Of a DNA stretch of 64,000 nucleotides, positions 51,472-59,990 are shown one piece after another (within the stretch, counting starts at the first letter, position 1; each line of letters starts with the position of its first letter). The translations under genes and the position numbers were made by a program. The notes beneath the pieces are model-generated. The model did no database searches. It was not told where the DNA came from and was given only the letters and a program-made list of their open reading frames with translations. The stretch comes from an uncultured Aquimarina sp. (GTDB lineage: Bacteria > Bacteroidota > Bacteroidia > Flavobacteriales > Flavobacteriaceae): assembly GCF_947500065.1 (NCBI RefSeq), contig NZ_CANMQT010000016.1, positions 1-64,000 of the forward strand. Direction: 5' to 3'.

Positions 51472-52770
51472 ATGGAAAACCTTGATGCGGCAAGACTCCA
51501 GATGGCATTCACTTTAATATTTCATATTGTTTTTGCTTGTATTGGTATGGTGATGCCTTTTTTTATGGTAGTATCACATTATAAGTGGCTTAAAACTAAA
51601 GATCAACTCTATTTAACCTTAACTAAAGCCTGGCAAAAAGGGGTTGCAATTTTCTTTGTAACTGGTGCTGTTTCTGGTACTGCTTTATCTTTTGAATTGG
51701 GATTATTATGGCCTGAATTCATGAAACACGCAGGCCCTATTATCGGAATGCCTTTTTCATTAGAGGGAGCAGCATTTTTTGTAGAAGCAATAGCATTAGG
51801 GTTTTATCTATATGGATGGAATAAATTACCGGAAAAATTTCATTGGTTTACAGGAGTCATTATCGGATTATCCGGAGTAGCTTCAGGGATTTTGGTGGTA
51901 GCGGCTAATGGATGGATGAATTCTCCTAGTGGATTCGATTACATTGATGGGCAGTTTCTCAATATTGATCCAGTGCAAGCTATGTTAAATCCAGCATGGT
52001 TTACACAAGCACTACATATGACCTTAGCAGCTTTTACTGCTACTGGATTTGCCGTTGCAGGAATTCATGCGTATCAAGTGTATAAAGGTAGAAGAGTAGC
52101 ACTGCATACAAAAGCATTTAAAATAGCAATAACCTTTGGAGCGATAGCAGCAATACTACAGCCTATTAGTGGAGATATATCAGCAAAAGATATCGCAGAG
52201 CGACAACCTGTTAAACTTGCTGCAATGGAAGCTCATTATAATACAGAGAAAGGGGCGCCTTTATATATTGGAGGTATAGTAAACCCTGAAACCCAGGAAG
52301 TGAAATATAAAATTGCCATTCCAGGGATGCTATCTTTTCTTGCGTTTGGAGACTTTAATGCTGAGGTCAAAGGATTAAATGATTTTCCTGAAGATGAACG
52401 ACCAAATGTACCTATAGTACATTATGCCTTTCAAACAATGATCGGTATTGGAAGTTTATTGATGTTAGCAGGTTTGTTATATTTTATCTCTTTAAAAAAG
52501 AAAAAATGGTTAACAAAGAATAAGTATTGGTTGTTTTTTGTGTTGTTAGCACCTCTTGGATTCATAGCATTAGAGGCAGGTTGGATTGTTACAGAAGTAG
52601 GAAGGCAACCTTGGATTATTCATAAAATAATGAGGACTAAAGATGCAGTTACACCAATGCCAGGAATTGTCTTTAGTTTCTATACGTATATTGTAGTGTA
52701 TCTAACCTTATCTGTAGCAGTTACCTGGTTAATGATACGTCAAATCAGAGTTCTTAATGCTAATAAATAA
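51472..52770 (+). CDS. cydA: cytochrome bd oxidase subunit I
   Basis: Quinol-oxidising subunit of the cytochrome bd oxidase, reducing oxygen at low tension in the inner membrane, 432 aa with about nine transmembrane helices. Seen: LQMAFTLIFHIVFACIGMVMPF with a heme-ligand His, SFELGLLWPEFMKHAGPIIGMPFSLEGAAFF, GWMNSPSGF and the QPISGD region, followed by a short Q-loop, then WIVTEVGRQPWIIHKIMRTKDAVT. The Q-loop is of the short type. Starts the cydAB operon, with cydB 7 bp downstream. Confidence 0.97.
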   Translation: MENLDAARLQMAFTLIFHIVFACIGMVMPFFMVVSHYKWLKTKDQLYLTLTKAWQKGVAIFFVTGAVSGTALSFELGLLWPEFMKHAGPIIGMPFSLEGAAFFVEAIALGFYLYGWNKLPEKFHWFTGVIIGLSGVASGILVVAANGWMNSPSGFDYIDGQFLNIDPVQAMLNPAWFTQALHMTLAAFTATGFAVAGIHAYQVYKGRRVALHTKAFKIAITFGAIAAILQPISGDISAKDIAERQPVKLAAMEAHYNTEKGAPLYIGGIVNPETQEVKYKIAIPGMLSFLAFGDFNAEVKGLNDFPEDERPNVPIVHYAFQTMIGIGSLLMLAGLLYFISLKKKKWLTKNKYWLFFVLLAPLGFIALEAGWIVTEVGRQPWIIHKIMRTKDAVTPMPGIVFSFYTYIVVYLTLSVAVTWLMIRQIRVLNANK

Positions 52771-52777
52771 TTAATTT

Positions 52778-53815
52778 ATGCTATATGTTGTTTTATTCTT
52801 TTTGATATTCTCTCTGTACCTATATGTGGTTTTAGGAGGCGCAGACTATGGAGCTGGAATTGTAGAACTATTCTCATCAGAAGAGAATCAGAAAATCACT
52901 AAAAAAACAATTTATCGAGTAATGGGGCCTGTATGGGAAGCAAATCATATTTGGATTATTATTTTAATCGTGATTTTATGGATCGCTTTTCCAGCCTATT
53001 ACAACATATTGGTGGTTAACTTACATATTCCGCTTACTATAGTATTATTGGGAGTTACACTTAGAGGAGTCGCTTTCGTTTTTAGACACTACGATGCAGT
53101 GATTGATAATTCCCAAAAATTGTATGATGCGATGTTTAAAATATCAAGCTTGATTACACCGATATTTTTAGGTATGGTTTTCGGAGGATTGATTAGTGGG
53201 GAAATTAAACTTACTGAAGATGTAAGTAGTTTAACATTTTATGAAGTTTTTGTACAACCTTGGTTTAATATTTTTAGCATATTGGTAGGATTGTTTTTTG
53301 CAGCATTATGTGCATTTTTATCTTCTGTTTTATTAATAGGTGAGTCTGAAGAAGGAAAAGAAAACATTTATATTAGAAAAGCTGCTATTGCAACTATTGT
53401 AGTTTTTGTAACTGGTTTGATCACCTTTATTTATGGGTATAGTAATGATTATATTTTTGTAGAAGATTTTATAAAAGATGCTTATGCTATTGTAGCGATG
53501 TTAATTTCCGGGTTATTATTAATCCCTCTTTGGTTAGCTATAAAAAAGGGAAGGAGAGTGTTGAGTAGATTTTTTGCAGGATTACAGGTGTTTTTAATTT
53601 TACTAGCAGCCTTAATATCTCATTTTCCCAATATTATTATTACAGAAACTCATAGCGTTAGTTTATTGGAGAATATAGCACCAGATAGTGTCATTAATGC
53701 TTTAGGAATATCCTTGATTATTGGAGGTGCTGTTATTCTTCCCGGATTATTTCATTTATTGAAATCTTTTAAGATGATCAAGATTTTGGATCGGAACAAC
53801 AACCCTTCAACATAA
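52778..53815 (+). CDS. cydB: cytochrome bd oxidase subunit II
   Basis: The second bd-oxidase subunit, 345 aa, with eight or nine transmembrane segments. VVLGGADYGAGIVELF matches the conserved N-terminal GxDxG segment, and VMGPVWEANHIWIIILIVILWIAFP is diagnostic. It stabilises the heme cluster in CydA. Starts 7 bp after cydA. No cydX-like small ORF or cydCD genes follow in the window; a tRNA gene comes next. Confidence 0.96.
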   Translation: MLYVVLFFLIFSLYLYVVLGGADYGAGIVELFSSEENQKITKKTIYRVMGPVWEANHIWIIILIVILWIAFPAYYNILVVNLHIPLTIVLLGVTLRGVAFVFRHYDAVIDNSQKLYDAMFKISSLITPIFLGMVFGGLISGEIKLTEDVSSLTFYEVFVQPWFNIFSILVGLFFAALCAFLSSVLLIGESEEGKENIYIRKAAIATIVVFVTGLITFIYGYSNDYIFVEDFIKDAYAIVAMLISGLLLIPLWLAIKKGRRVLSRFFAGLQVFLILLAALISHFPNIIITETHSVSLLENIAPDSVINALGISLIIGGAVILPGLFHLLKSFKMIKILDRNNNPST

Positions 53816-53951
53816 CAAAAGTATTTTTATATTTGTTTGTCAAATTCAGGATGTGGCTCTTCGTCTCCGCTCAGGAAAGACTGCCCACTTAACTTTTTTT
53901 ATAAGAGTAATTTAAGTGAAAAATAACGTATTGAGCATAAAATAATATTTT

Positions 53952-54026
53952 CGGGATGTGGCGCAGTCCGGTTAGCGTACACGGCTGGGGGCCGTGTGGT
54001 CGCAGGTTCAAATCCTGTCATCCCGA
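53952..54026 (+). tRNA. tRNA-Pro (anticodon GGG)
   Basis: A 75-nt cloverleaf. Acceptor stem CGGGATG/CATCCCG with discriminator A, D arm GCGCAGTCCGGTTAGCGT, anticodon stem ACACGG/CCGTGT around loop CTGGGGG (anticodon GGG), and T arm GCAGGTTCAAATCCTGT. CCA is not encoded. A partial 5' end (TTCAGGATGTGGCTC at 53845) precedes it and a 3'-end fragment follows at 54184. Confidence 0.95.
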
Positions 54027-54037
54027 CAAGCAGAAAG

Positions 54038-54075
54038 CCTGAAAATCGTAAGATTTTCAGGTTTGTTTGTTTTTG
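54038..54075 (+). terminator. intrinsic terminator of tRNA-Pro
   Basis: CCTGAAAATC and GATTTTCAGG form a perfect 10-bp stem with a 4-nt loop, followed by TTTGTTTGTTTTT, 12 bp after the tRNA. Confidence 0.85.
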
Positions 54076-54183
54076 AATGTTGGCAGCCACAAGCTGCCAT
54101 AAATTATAAAAGCAAATAAGACATAGAAAGGTGAAACCTTTTTGGCTTTCTATTTCCAGCGGAAAGTGTAATTAGGATTCTTT

Positions 54184-54199
54184 AAATCCTGTCATCCCG
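54184..54199 (+). repeat. repeat of the tRNA-Pro 3' end
   Basis: AAATCCTGTCATCCCG repeats exactly the last 16 nt of the tRNA stem (54010-54025). It is followed, as in the tRNA, by an AAG-containing spacer and a perfect hairpin. Either a remnant of a second tRNA-Pro gene with its terminator, or the far attachment site of a lost 174-bp insertion. Confidence 0.7.
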
Positions 54200-54204
54200 G
54201 CCAA

Positions 54205-54240
54205 GAAAATCCAATTGTGAAAACAGTTGGATTTTCTATT
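54205..54240. terminator. hairpin between tRNA remnant and DUF983 gene
   Basis: GAAAATCCAA and TTGGATTTTC form a perfect 10-bp stem with a 12-nt loop. It lies 22 bp beyond the stop of the minus-strand DUF983 gene and just after the tRNA remnant, so it could serve either direction. The T runs are short. Confidence 0.5.
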
Positions 54241-54261
54241 CTACATAAAGTATATAAAACT

Positions 54262-54630
54262 TTATTTATAACTCATAAAAAAATTGATCCAAATATTTCT
54301 TGATATCCTAAGAATAATCGGAAGAGAAAAGAGCATAACTACAACAATTATACAATATGTAGCTATAAGACCGATACCTAATATAAGGTTAGATATAATG
54401 AATGCAGCACCGGCGAACATTATACCTACTGGATAACTTACATACATGGCTCCATAAAAAAAAGAAGGTTCAATCTTATATTTTGTTTGGCAAGAACTAC
54501 ATCGTTCCTTCATTTTTAATGTTTCTTTTAATCGGTATGGGTTTTTCTTAGAGTACATACTTTCATTCTGACAAACTGGGCAACTCCCCTCTAGAATACT
54601 GTTGATTTTTGTTCCTTTTAGAAATCTCAT
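54262..54630 (-). CDS. DUF983-family membrane protein
   Basis: A 122-aa protein. A zinc-ribbon-like N-terminus with paired cysteines (GSCPVCQNE and ERCSSCQTKY) is followed by FFYGAMYVSYPVGIMFAGAAF and a second hydrophobic segment (LILGIGLIATYCIIVVVMLFSLPIILRI), so two or three transmembrane helices. This matches the DUF983 family, whose function is unknown. It is divergent from the AraC-type gene at 54805. Confidence 0.9.
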   Translation of the reverse strand: MRFLKGTKINSILEGSCPVCQNESMYSKKNPYRLKETLKMKERCSSCQTKYKIEPSFFYGAMYVSYPVGIMFAGAAFIISNLILGIGLIATYCIIVVVMLFSLPIILRISRNIWINFFMSYK

Positions 54631-54804
54631 ATGATTTTTTATTTGTAAATTAAAGACTTTGGTTTTTCAAGTAAACATTATGTATGTGTATGTATGAAAT
54701 ATGTAGTAACATTGTTTTAAATACAAAATTAGTTATACTTAGGTTTAGAATGTTCAGAAAATTATCGCCTTTTTTTGTACTTTTAGGACATATTTTATTT
54801 ATTC

Positions 54805-55680
54805 TTGAAAACAATACCAATATTAAATATAACTCAGTTTGAAAGAGAGGAATCGCTTGTAGATTTTTATAGTAATGATTTGAAAAATCATTTAATAAAA
54901 AATGAACATATCTTTGATAAACCACATAAACATGATTTTTTTCTATGTGTTTTTTTTTCAAAAGGTTCAGGGATACACGAGGTTGATTTTAACTCTTATG
55001 ATGTAGCACCAGGAAGCGTGTTTTTTCTAATGCCTGGTCAGACCCATTATTGGAAGTTTGAGGAACAACCAGAAGGTTATATATTTTTTCATTCCCAAGA
55101 TTTTTACGAATTTCATTTTTCAAATAAAAAACTTCAGCAATTTCCATTTTATTATTCATATAAGAACCCTCCATATATAAATTTGACAATAGATAGGGTT
55201 TCTGTATTAGAATCTTATTTTAAAGAGATAAATTCAGAATTTCGTAAAAGTTTACCTTTTAATAAACAAAAGATTATCAGTTTAGTTGACCTTATTTATA
55301 TTGATTTATCTCGTTTATATGTTGAAGAAGAAACTATACAATTGTCTTCAACTCCGGTTTATTTAAAAACGCTATCCTCCATAGAAGCAACAATACAACA
55401 GTTTTATAAAACTGAAAAATCAGCAAAATTTTATGCAGATAAACTCAGTATTACCCCGAAGCATTTAAATAGAATCACTAAAACGACGTTGAATAAAACT
55501 ACTACTGATCTGATAACTGAACGTGTGATATTGGAGGCAAAACGTCTAATTGTACATTCGGATAATCCTTTATCTATAATTGGACAAAGTTTAGGTTATG
55601 AGGATTACGCTTATTTCTCTAGAGTATTTAAGTTGAAAACAAATAAAACGCCTTTGGAATTTAGAAAAGAATACGAGTAA
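54805..55680 (+). CDS. AraC-type regulator with cupin sensor domain
   Basis: A 291-aa regulator. The N-terminal cupin-like ligand domain (HKHDFFLCVFFSKGSGIHEVDFNSYDVAPGSVFFLMPGQTHYWKF) is followed by an AraC DNA-binding domain (FYADKLSITPKHLNRITKTTLNKTTTDLITERVILEAKRLIVHSDNPLSIIGQSLGYEDYAYFSRVFKLKTNKTPLEFRKEY). The start is TTG (54805), because no ATG is available before the first conserved residues. It is convergent with the SnoaL-like gene across a shared terminator. Confidence 0.92.
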   Translation: MKTIPILNITQFEREESLVDFYSNDLKNHLIKNEHIFDKPHKHDFFLCVFFSKGSGIHEVDFNSYDVAPGSVFFLMPGQTHYWKFEEQPEGYIFFHSQDFYEFHFSNKKLQQFPFYYSYKNPPYINLTIDRVSVLESYFKEINSEFRKSLPFNKQKIISLVDLIYIDLSRLYVEEETIQLSSTPVYLKTLSSIEATIQQFYKTEKSAKFYADKLSITPKHLNRITKTTLNKTTTDLITERVILEAKRLIVHSDNPLSIIGQSLGYEDYAYFSRVFKLKTNKTPLEFRKEYE

Positions 55681-55701
55681 TACTCTTAGAATAAATAATA
55701 T

Positions 55702-55738
55702 AATAAAACCCGAATACTTAATGTACTCGGGTTTTATT
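55702..55738. terminator. bidirectional terminator
   Basis: AATAAAACCCGA and TCGGGTTTTATT pair perfectly with an inner TAC/GTA, with A runs on one side and T runs on the other. It lies between the convergent genes ending at 55680 and 55764 and serves both. Confidence 0.85.
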
Positions 55739-55763
55739 ATATTATTTCGGAGATGATGTACTA

Positions 55764-56120
55764 CTATCCGTGATAATAACGCTCTCTAAAAATTTTTCCA
55801 TCTTTCCATTCTGTAGCTACCGTTTGTTCAGAAAGCATTGTACTTCCATCTTTAAGTTTTAATTCCATTACTGCATCATAAAAAGAATGATTCCCGTTAA
55901 CGGCATAATTTTTTACTTCATATCTAATAAATTCTGCAAGTTGATTGTCAATAAAATCCTGCTCAAATTTCAGATTAAATGCTTTCCCTTTTTTAGGTTC
56001 GTCATTACTTTCTCTAAGTTCTACATCTTCGTGTAAATAAGTGTCCATAGCTTCAATAAAAGCTCCTTTAGATAATAATTCGTGAACGTGTTTCAAGTTG
56101 TTTTCGATTGTAGTTTCCAT
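55764..56120 (-). CDS. SnoaL-like / NTF2-fold protein, 118 aa
   Basis: A small cone-shaped alpha+beta barrel protein: the helical N-terminus (ENNLKHVHELLSKGAFIEAMDTYLHEDVELRES) is followed by beta strands (EFIRYEVKNYAVNGNHSFYDAVMELKLKDGSTMLSEQTVATEWKDGKIFRERYYHG), the common NTF2/SnoaL plan. Members are often small-molecule hydrolases or isomerases, or non-catalytic. It is flanked by AraC regulators on both sides, one of which (56247, divergent) may control it. Confidence 0.88.
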   Translation of the reverse strand: METTIENNLKHVHELLSKGAFIEAMDTYLHEDVELRESNDEPKKGKAFNLKFEQDFIDNQLAEFIRYEVKNYAVNGNHSFYDAVMELKLKDGSTMLSEQTVATEWKDGKIFRERYYHG

Positions 56121-56246
56121 ATGTGTTTTGTTTTAGATTAATTATATGTGCAAATTTAGATCAGAAGTAAGGGCTGTGAAATGTAAATTATTCCTTAAGA
56201 CTGATAGATTTTTCTTATTTGATAAAATTTATTTGTTTATTTGGGT

Positions 56247-57092
56247 ATGAGATTAGACTATTCAAGTATAAAAGATGAGAGTTCATTTATTCTTACTGAT
56301 TTTAATTGTTCCCCAGCATTAGATTTACTAAGAAATAAAGGACTTTACAAGATCATATGGAGTAAAGATCATGGAGTAAGTTTTCGTGTAGATGGATCTC
56401 TTATAGAGTTAGAAAAAGATCAAATTATTTTTTGTACTCCTATTAATGTACTGGAGATTGAAAAAAATACAGATGGTATTATTTCATTAGTCTTTAATAG
56501 AGAGTTTTATTGTATTCGAGATCATGATCAGGAGGTTTCTTGTAATGGGTTTTTGTTTTTTGGATCTTCTGTTCCGCAGATATTAACACTCAATGAAAAA
56601 GAAAAAATAAGCTTCTCGGCGATGTTTGATTCTTTTAGAGAAGAATTTGAAAACAAGGATCAAATACAAGGAGAAATGCTTCAGACACTTCTAAAAAGAT
56701 TTCTTATTAAATCGAGAAGACTTATAAAAGAAGATTTGCCAGAACCTGGTTTACCCAATAATCAATTAGATATCATAAGAAGATTTAATGTGTTAATTGA
56801 ACAGCATTTTCGTGAGAAACATCAGGTAGCGGATTATGCCGAACTATTGTTTAAATCACCAAAGACATTATCAAATCTTTTTCATAAGTATAGTGATAAG
56901 TCTCCTTTGGCTACAATAAATGAACGTATTATATTAGAAGCAAAACGATTATTATTATATTCTGATAAGACCTCAGAAGAAATAGCCTATGAGCTAGGAT
57001 ATAAAGAAGCAGGACATTTTTCTAAGTTTTTTAAGAAGCATACAGGTCTGAACCCTACAGAATTTAAAAGTAAAAAACTTACGAATTCTTAG
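56247..57092 (+). CDS. AraC-type regulator
   Basis: A 281-aa regulator. The start is the ATG at 56247 (MRLDYSSIKDESSF); the ORF track uses TTG two codons earlier. The N-terminal sensor domain is beta-rich with a cupin-like run (VDGSLIELEKDQIIFCTPINVLEI). The C-terminal AraC domain is complete (VADYAELLFKSPKTLSNLFHKYSDKSPLATINERIILEAKRLLLYSDKTSEEIAYELGYKEAGHFSKFFKKHTGLNPTEF). Divergent from the SnoaL-like gene with 126 bp between, a typical regulator-target arrangement. Confidence 0.92.
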   Translation: MRLDYSSIKDESSFILTDFNCSPALDLLRNKGLYKIIWSKDHGVSFRVDGSLIELEKDQIIFCTPINVLEIEKNTDGIISLVFNREFYCIRDHDQEVSCNGFLFFGSSVPQILTLNEKEKISFSAMFDSFREEFENKDQIQGEMLQTLLKRFLIKSRRLIKEDLPEPGLPNNQLDIIRRFNVLIEQHFREKHQVADYAELLFKSPKTLSNLFHKYSDKSPLATINERIILEAKRLLLYSDKTSEEIAYELGYKEAGHFSKFFKKHTGLNPTEFKSKKLTNS

Positions 57093-57135
57093 ATAAGATA
57101 TTCTGAGACAATATGAAAGATTGAATTTGTAATAT

Positions 57136-57168
57136 AAAAAAAGACCAACTATTTATAGTCGGTCTTTT
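57136..57168. terminator. bidirectional terminator
   Basis: AAAAGACC...GGTCTTTT with inner ACTA/TAGT pairing lies between convergent genes ending at 57092 and 57204, with A and T runs on either side. Confidence 0.82.
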
Positions 57169-57203
57169 AAGTATAAAATATGTTCTATTAAATCCTTTTA
57201 TGA

Positions 57204-58013
57204 TTAGTTCTTCATATTGTCTTTTACCAAATTGTAAAATTTATCAAACTTCGGATCAATTATAATTCTTGTTACTGTTTCAATACCTTCTGTAGCATAT
57301 TCACTTTTTCCTAAAGCTTCCATTCTTTTAGGATCTACCTTGTAATCCAATTGAAGTACTCTCACAACAGAAGCAGCCTGTCTAGAACTTAAATCCCAAT
57401 TATCAATAAGCTTCTTTCCATCTAGTTTCAGAGCATTACTATTTCCTTCTACCAATATAGTAAGATTTGGATTGGCGTTCAATGCAGAAGCAATCTTTTC
57501 TAAAGTAGGTTTTGCTTTTTCATCTACCACATAATTTTTGTCGCTTTCTCCGAAAAGGGTAGTGTTTGGTAAAACTATATATATAGTATTGTTACTGATT
57601 TTTATATTATCGCCACCAATAGCATTTTTAAACTGACTGAATATAGCAAGATTGGTAGAGTCATTAGCAGTAATCGCATCATTAATAGCGTTAAGCTGTA
57701 TATCTTTTGATTTTATAATCTCTTGAGATGTCTGTAGATTAGTAGCTTTTTTGTTAGAAAGTTCTGTAAAGCTGCTCATATTAGTTAATAGGGTAGCATT
57801 CGTTTCTTTCAGGTCAGCTACTTGAGTCTCCATTGTTTTTACTTTGGACTGACTTACTCTTTCATTTTTACGAGCTTCAGTTAGTTCTCCTTCTGTAGTC
57901 TTTAGCTCTTGTCTAAGTTTGTCAATTTCTGCTAGTAGGTCTTTCTTTTTTTGTGCGTGTACAAATGAACTGGTCAGTAGGAGTACAGAGGCAAATAAAA
58001 TAATTTTTCTCAT
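57204..58013 (-). CDS. OmpA-family protein with coiled-coil
   Basis: The start is at MRKIILFASVLLLTSSFVHAQ (58013), a signal peptide; the ORF's upstream CCC-rich part is noise. A long coiled coil (about 25-110: DLLAEIDKLRQELKTTEGELTEARKN) leads to a C-terminal OmpA-like peptidoglycan-binding domain (LEKIASALNANPNLTILVEGNSNAL, NWDLSSRQAASVVRVLQ, VDPKRMEALGKSEY). About 270 aa. Probably a periplasmic protein tethering the outer membrane to the cell wall. The neighbouring lipoprotein gene lies 68 bp upstream, same direction. Confidence 0.92.
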   Translation of the reverse strand: MRKIILFASVLLLTSSFVHAQKKKDLLAEIDKLRQELKTTEGELTEARKNERVSQSKVKTMETQVADLKETNATLLTNMSSFTELSNKKATNLQTSQEIIKSKDIQLNAINDAITANDSTNLAIFSQFKNAIGGDNIKISNNTIYIVLPNTTLFGESDKNYVVDEKAKPTLEKIASALNANPNLTILVEGNSNALKLDGKKLIDNWDLSSRQAASVVRVLQLDYKVDPKRMEALGKSEYATEGIETVTRIIIDPKFDKFYNLVKDNMKN

Positions 58014-58081
58014 TGGTTTAAGCGATTTGTTGCAGCAGCAAAAATAATACAATTTTGCAAACTATATATAAAAACGAGGGC

Positions 58082-58522
58082 TTATGACTTTTCTAATAGT
58101 TTTTTAGCATTATCAATACTAGAATTGATTTGATCCTTTAATTTATTAACTTCAATTTCTTCTTCCTGAAGCATTTTCATTTTAGCAGTGAATTTTTCTA
58201 TATCCTCTGCTGTATTTTCTTCTCCGTGAGGAAATTTAGTGCTAAAATCGTTCATCCAATCCATCATAAAATCATACGAATCTTTAAGGTTTTTTTGTGC
58301 TTTAGCATGAGACTTACCAACTTCAGTTGTATCAATCTTTGGTTCCAAATCCTTTATTAAAGAACTCATAGTTCCCATTTTAGGCATTACTTCATCATGT
58401 ACATCGATTACTTTTTGCATTAATCCATCAAATTCTTGTTCTTCTTTGGATAGTTGATTACAGGAAACATGGAATAAAAGTCCTGTTATTATTAGGAAAA
58501 AATATAACTTATTAGTTTTCAT
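58082..58522 (-). CDS. helical lipoprotein, 146 aa
   Basis: A lipoprotein with lipobox LLFHVSCNQ and an almost wholly helical mature part (LSKEEQEFDGLMQKVIDVHDEVMPKMGTMSSLIKDLEPKID...EEIEVNKLKDQINSSIDNAKKLLEKS). The family is often labelled 'viral A-type inclusion protein' in flavobacterial genomes, a name without functional value. Lies between the PepSY protein and the OmpA-like gene, both in the same direction. Confidence 0.85.
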   Translation of the reverse strand: MKTNKLYFFLIITGLLFHVSCNQLSKEEQEFDGLMQKVIDVHDEVMPKMGTMSSLIKDLEPKIDTTEVGKSHAKAQKNLKDSYDFMMDWMNDFSTKFPHGEENTAEDIEKFTAKMKMLQEEEIEVNKLKDQINSSIDNAKKLLEKS

Positions 58523-58576
58523 GAGTATTGTTTTTTTTGATTTTCAAATGTATTAATTTTTTAGGTATGTTGTTGA

Positions 58577-59827
58577 CTAAGAAGTTTTAGTGAGTTTGTA
58601 CTTTTTTCTTCCGTATTCGATTCCTAAAATTAATAAAAGACTTATTCCGAATAAAGGGAATATTACTGAAAGTACAACAAGAATTGCAATAATACCATAT
58701 CCAACTTTAAATGAAACGGGAACTTTGGGTACATCCCAACTTTTTCTTCGTTTTCTTAGTACATAAGATACAATCGCAGATGCACTCATTATTGTTAATA
58801 TAATGGCAGTACTTAACATCAACCACCAATTCCATACTCCGAATTCCCCTTGATGAAAGGCCATAAACCACATTCTTCCTCGCATTAGAATTCCTACGTC
58901 CTTCCAGGTATGTTTTAGAATCGGTTCTCCAGAATATTGATCGAAGTGAATTTTTTGCTGTGATGATAGATCGGATGGATTGAAATTGGATACACTAAAT
59001 ACACCTTTAGGACCTTTTGGGAAACTCAGCGTTACCGTACCCGGAAGTTGCCTTGTTTTTGCTTTAGCTACAATTTGATCCAAAGTTAAAGGATTTCTAG
59101 AAGGGTTAGACTGTATTTGATTTGTTTGCCATGTAGTTGGATATCCGGTATTTGTCAATTTTTGAATTTGTTTAAAATTATTACCAAAAACATCTGTCCA
59201 AGGAAAACCTCCAGCTAAGATCATAAGTAATAAGATAGATATCCAAAAGCCCGAAATAGCGTGAATATCTCTATAAAAAGTTCTTTTATCTAGATGAGTT
59301 CGTGGAACGAAATATCCTTTTAATTTCCACCCTTTAGAAGGCCACCATACGTATAAACCTGTTACGATTAATACGATCATCCAACTTGCTATCAGTTCTA
59401 TGATCTTGGTGCCAAATTTACCCATTAGCAGCTCTCCATGTAACTTTCTTATCGTATGCATGCCTGTTTTCTTACTAATAATTTCTCCAGAAACTTTGCC
59501 AGTATAGGGATTAATAAACAAACTACTTTTACTTCCAAATCTACCAGAAATAAATTCAGTAGCTTGATTAGGAGATGTAGGTATAATCAGAGAATTTGGT
59601 TTTTTAATAGCATTGGAATTCGCGGTTAACCATTGTTCTTGTAAGGAAATAGGAGTGCCAATTACGGTTACCTCCTTTATATGTTTTTGTCTAGGAGCTT
59701 CATAATCAGATTTAAATAAATAAATCATTCCTGTAATAGAAAGTATAAGAACAAAAGGAAGTGAGATTATTCCGGCTATAAAATGCCATTTCCACAGCCA
59801 TTTATTAAGTTTTGATTTTTTTTTCAT
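58577..59827 (-). CDS. PepSY-associated transmembrane protein (iron-uptake type)
   Basis: A 416-aa inner-membrane protein with four main transmembrane segments (FIAGIISLPFVLILSITGMIYLF; IELIASWMIVLIVTGLYVWWP; WISILLLMILAGGFPW; the last pair near WWLMLSTAIILTIMSASAIVSYVL). Conserved KLHGELLMG and FHQGEFGVWN, with His residues near membranes, are typical of the PepSY-TM family, thought to reduce or process ferric siderophores. The gene lies just downstream of a TonB-dependent receptor, supporting a role in iron acquisition. Confidence 0.92.
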   Translation of the reverse strand: MKKKSKLNKWLWKWHFIAGIISLPFVLILSITGMIYLFKSDYEAPRQKHIKEVTVIGTPISLQEQWLTANSNAIKKPNSLIIPTSPNQATEFISGRFGSKSSLFINPYTGKVSGEIISKKTGMHTIRKLHGELLMGKFGTKIIELIASWMIVLIVTGLYVWWPSKGWKLKGYFVPRTHLDKRTFYRDIHAISGFWISILLLMILAGGFPWTDVFGNNFKQIQKLTNTGYPTTWQTNQIQSNPSRNPLTLDQIVAKAKTRQLPGTVTLSFPKGPKGVFSVSNFNPSDLSSQQKIHFDQYSGEPILKHTWKDVGILMRGRMWFMAFHQGEFGVWNWWLMLSTAIILTIMSASAIVSYVLRKRRKSWDVPKVPVSFKVGYGIIAILVVLSVIFPLFGISLLLILGIEYGRKKYKLTKTS

Positions 59828-59990
59828 TATGTATTGTTTTATAAAAGCTTATAAAAAGATCTACTGTCGGCATTATCTATTACCCCATAATAGAGAAGTA
59901 GTGTTTAGAAACAAATAGCAGAGATGTCAACTCTTTAAACACATACTCAATGCGACAGCAGACCATAATTATATTTAAAAACTTCTTTTT

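Noticed and set aside
53899-54090. 63-aa ORF with GMTGFEPATTRPPAVYANRTAPHPEN
   Set aside because: This is the antisense of the tRNA-Pro gene, a well-known false protein in annotation.
59828-59990. Riboswitch or Fur box between the receptor and the PepSY gene
   Set aside because: I looked for a Fur-like palindrome and for a cobalamin-type element and could not see a convincing one.
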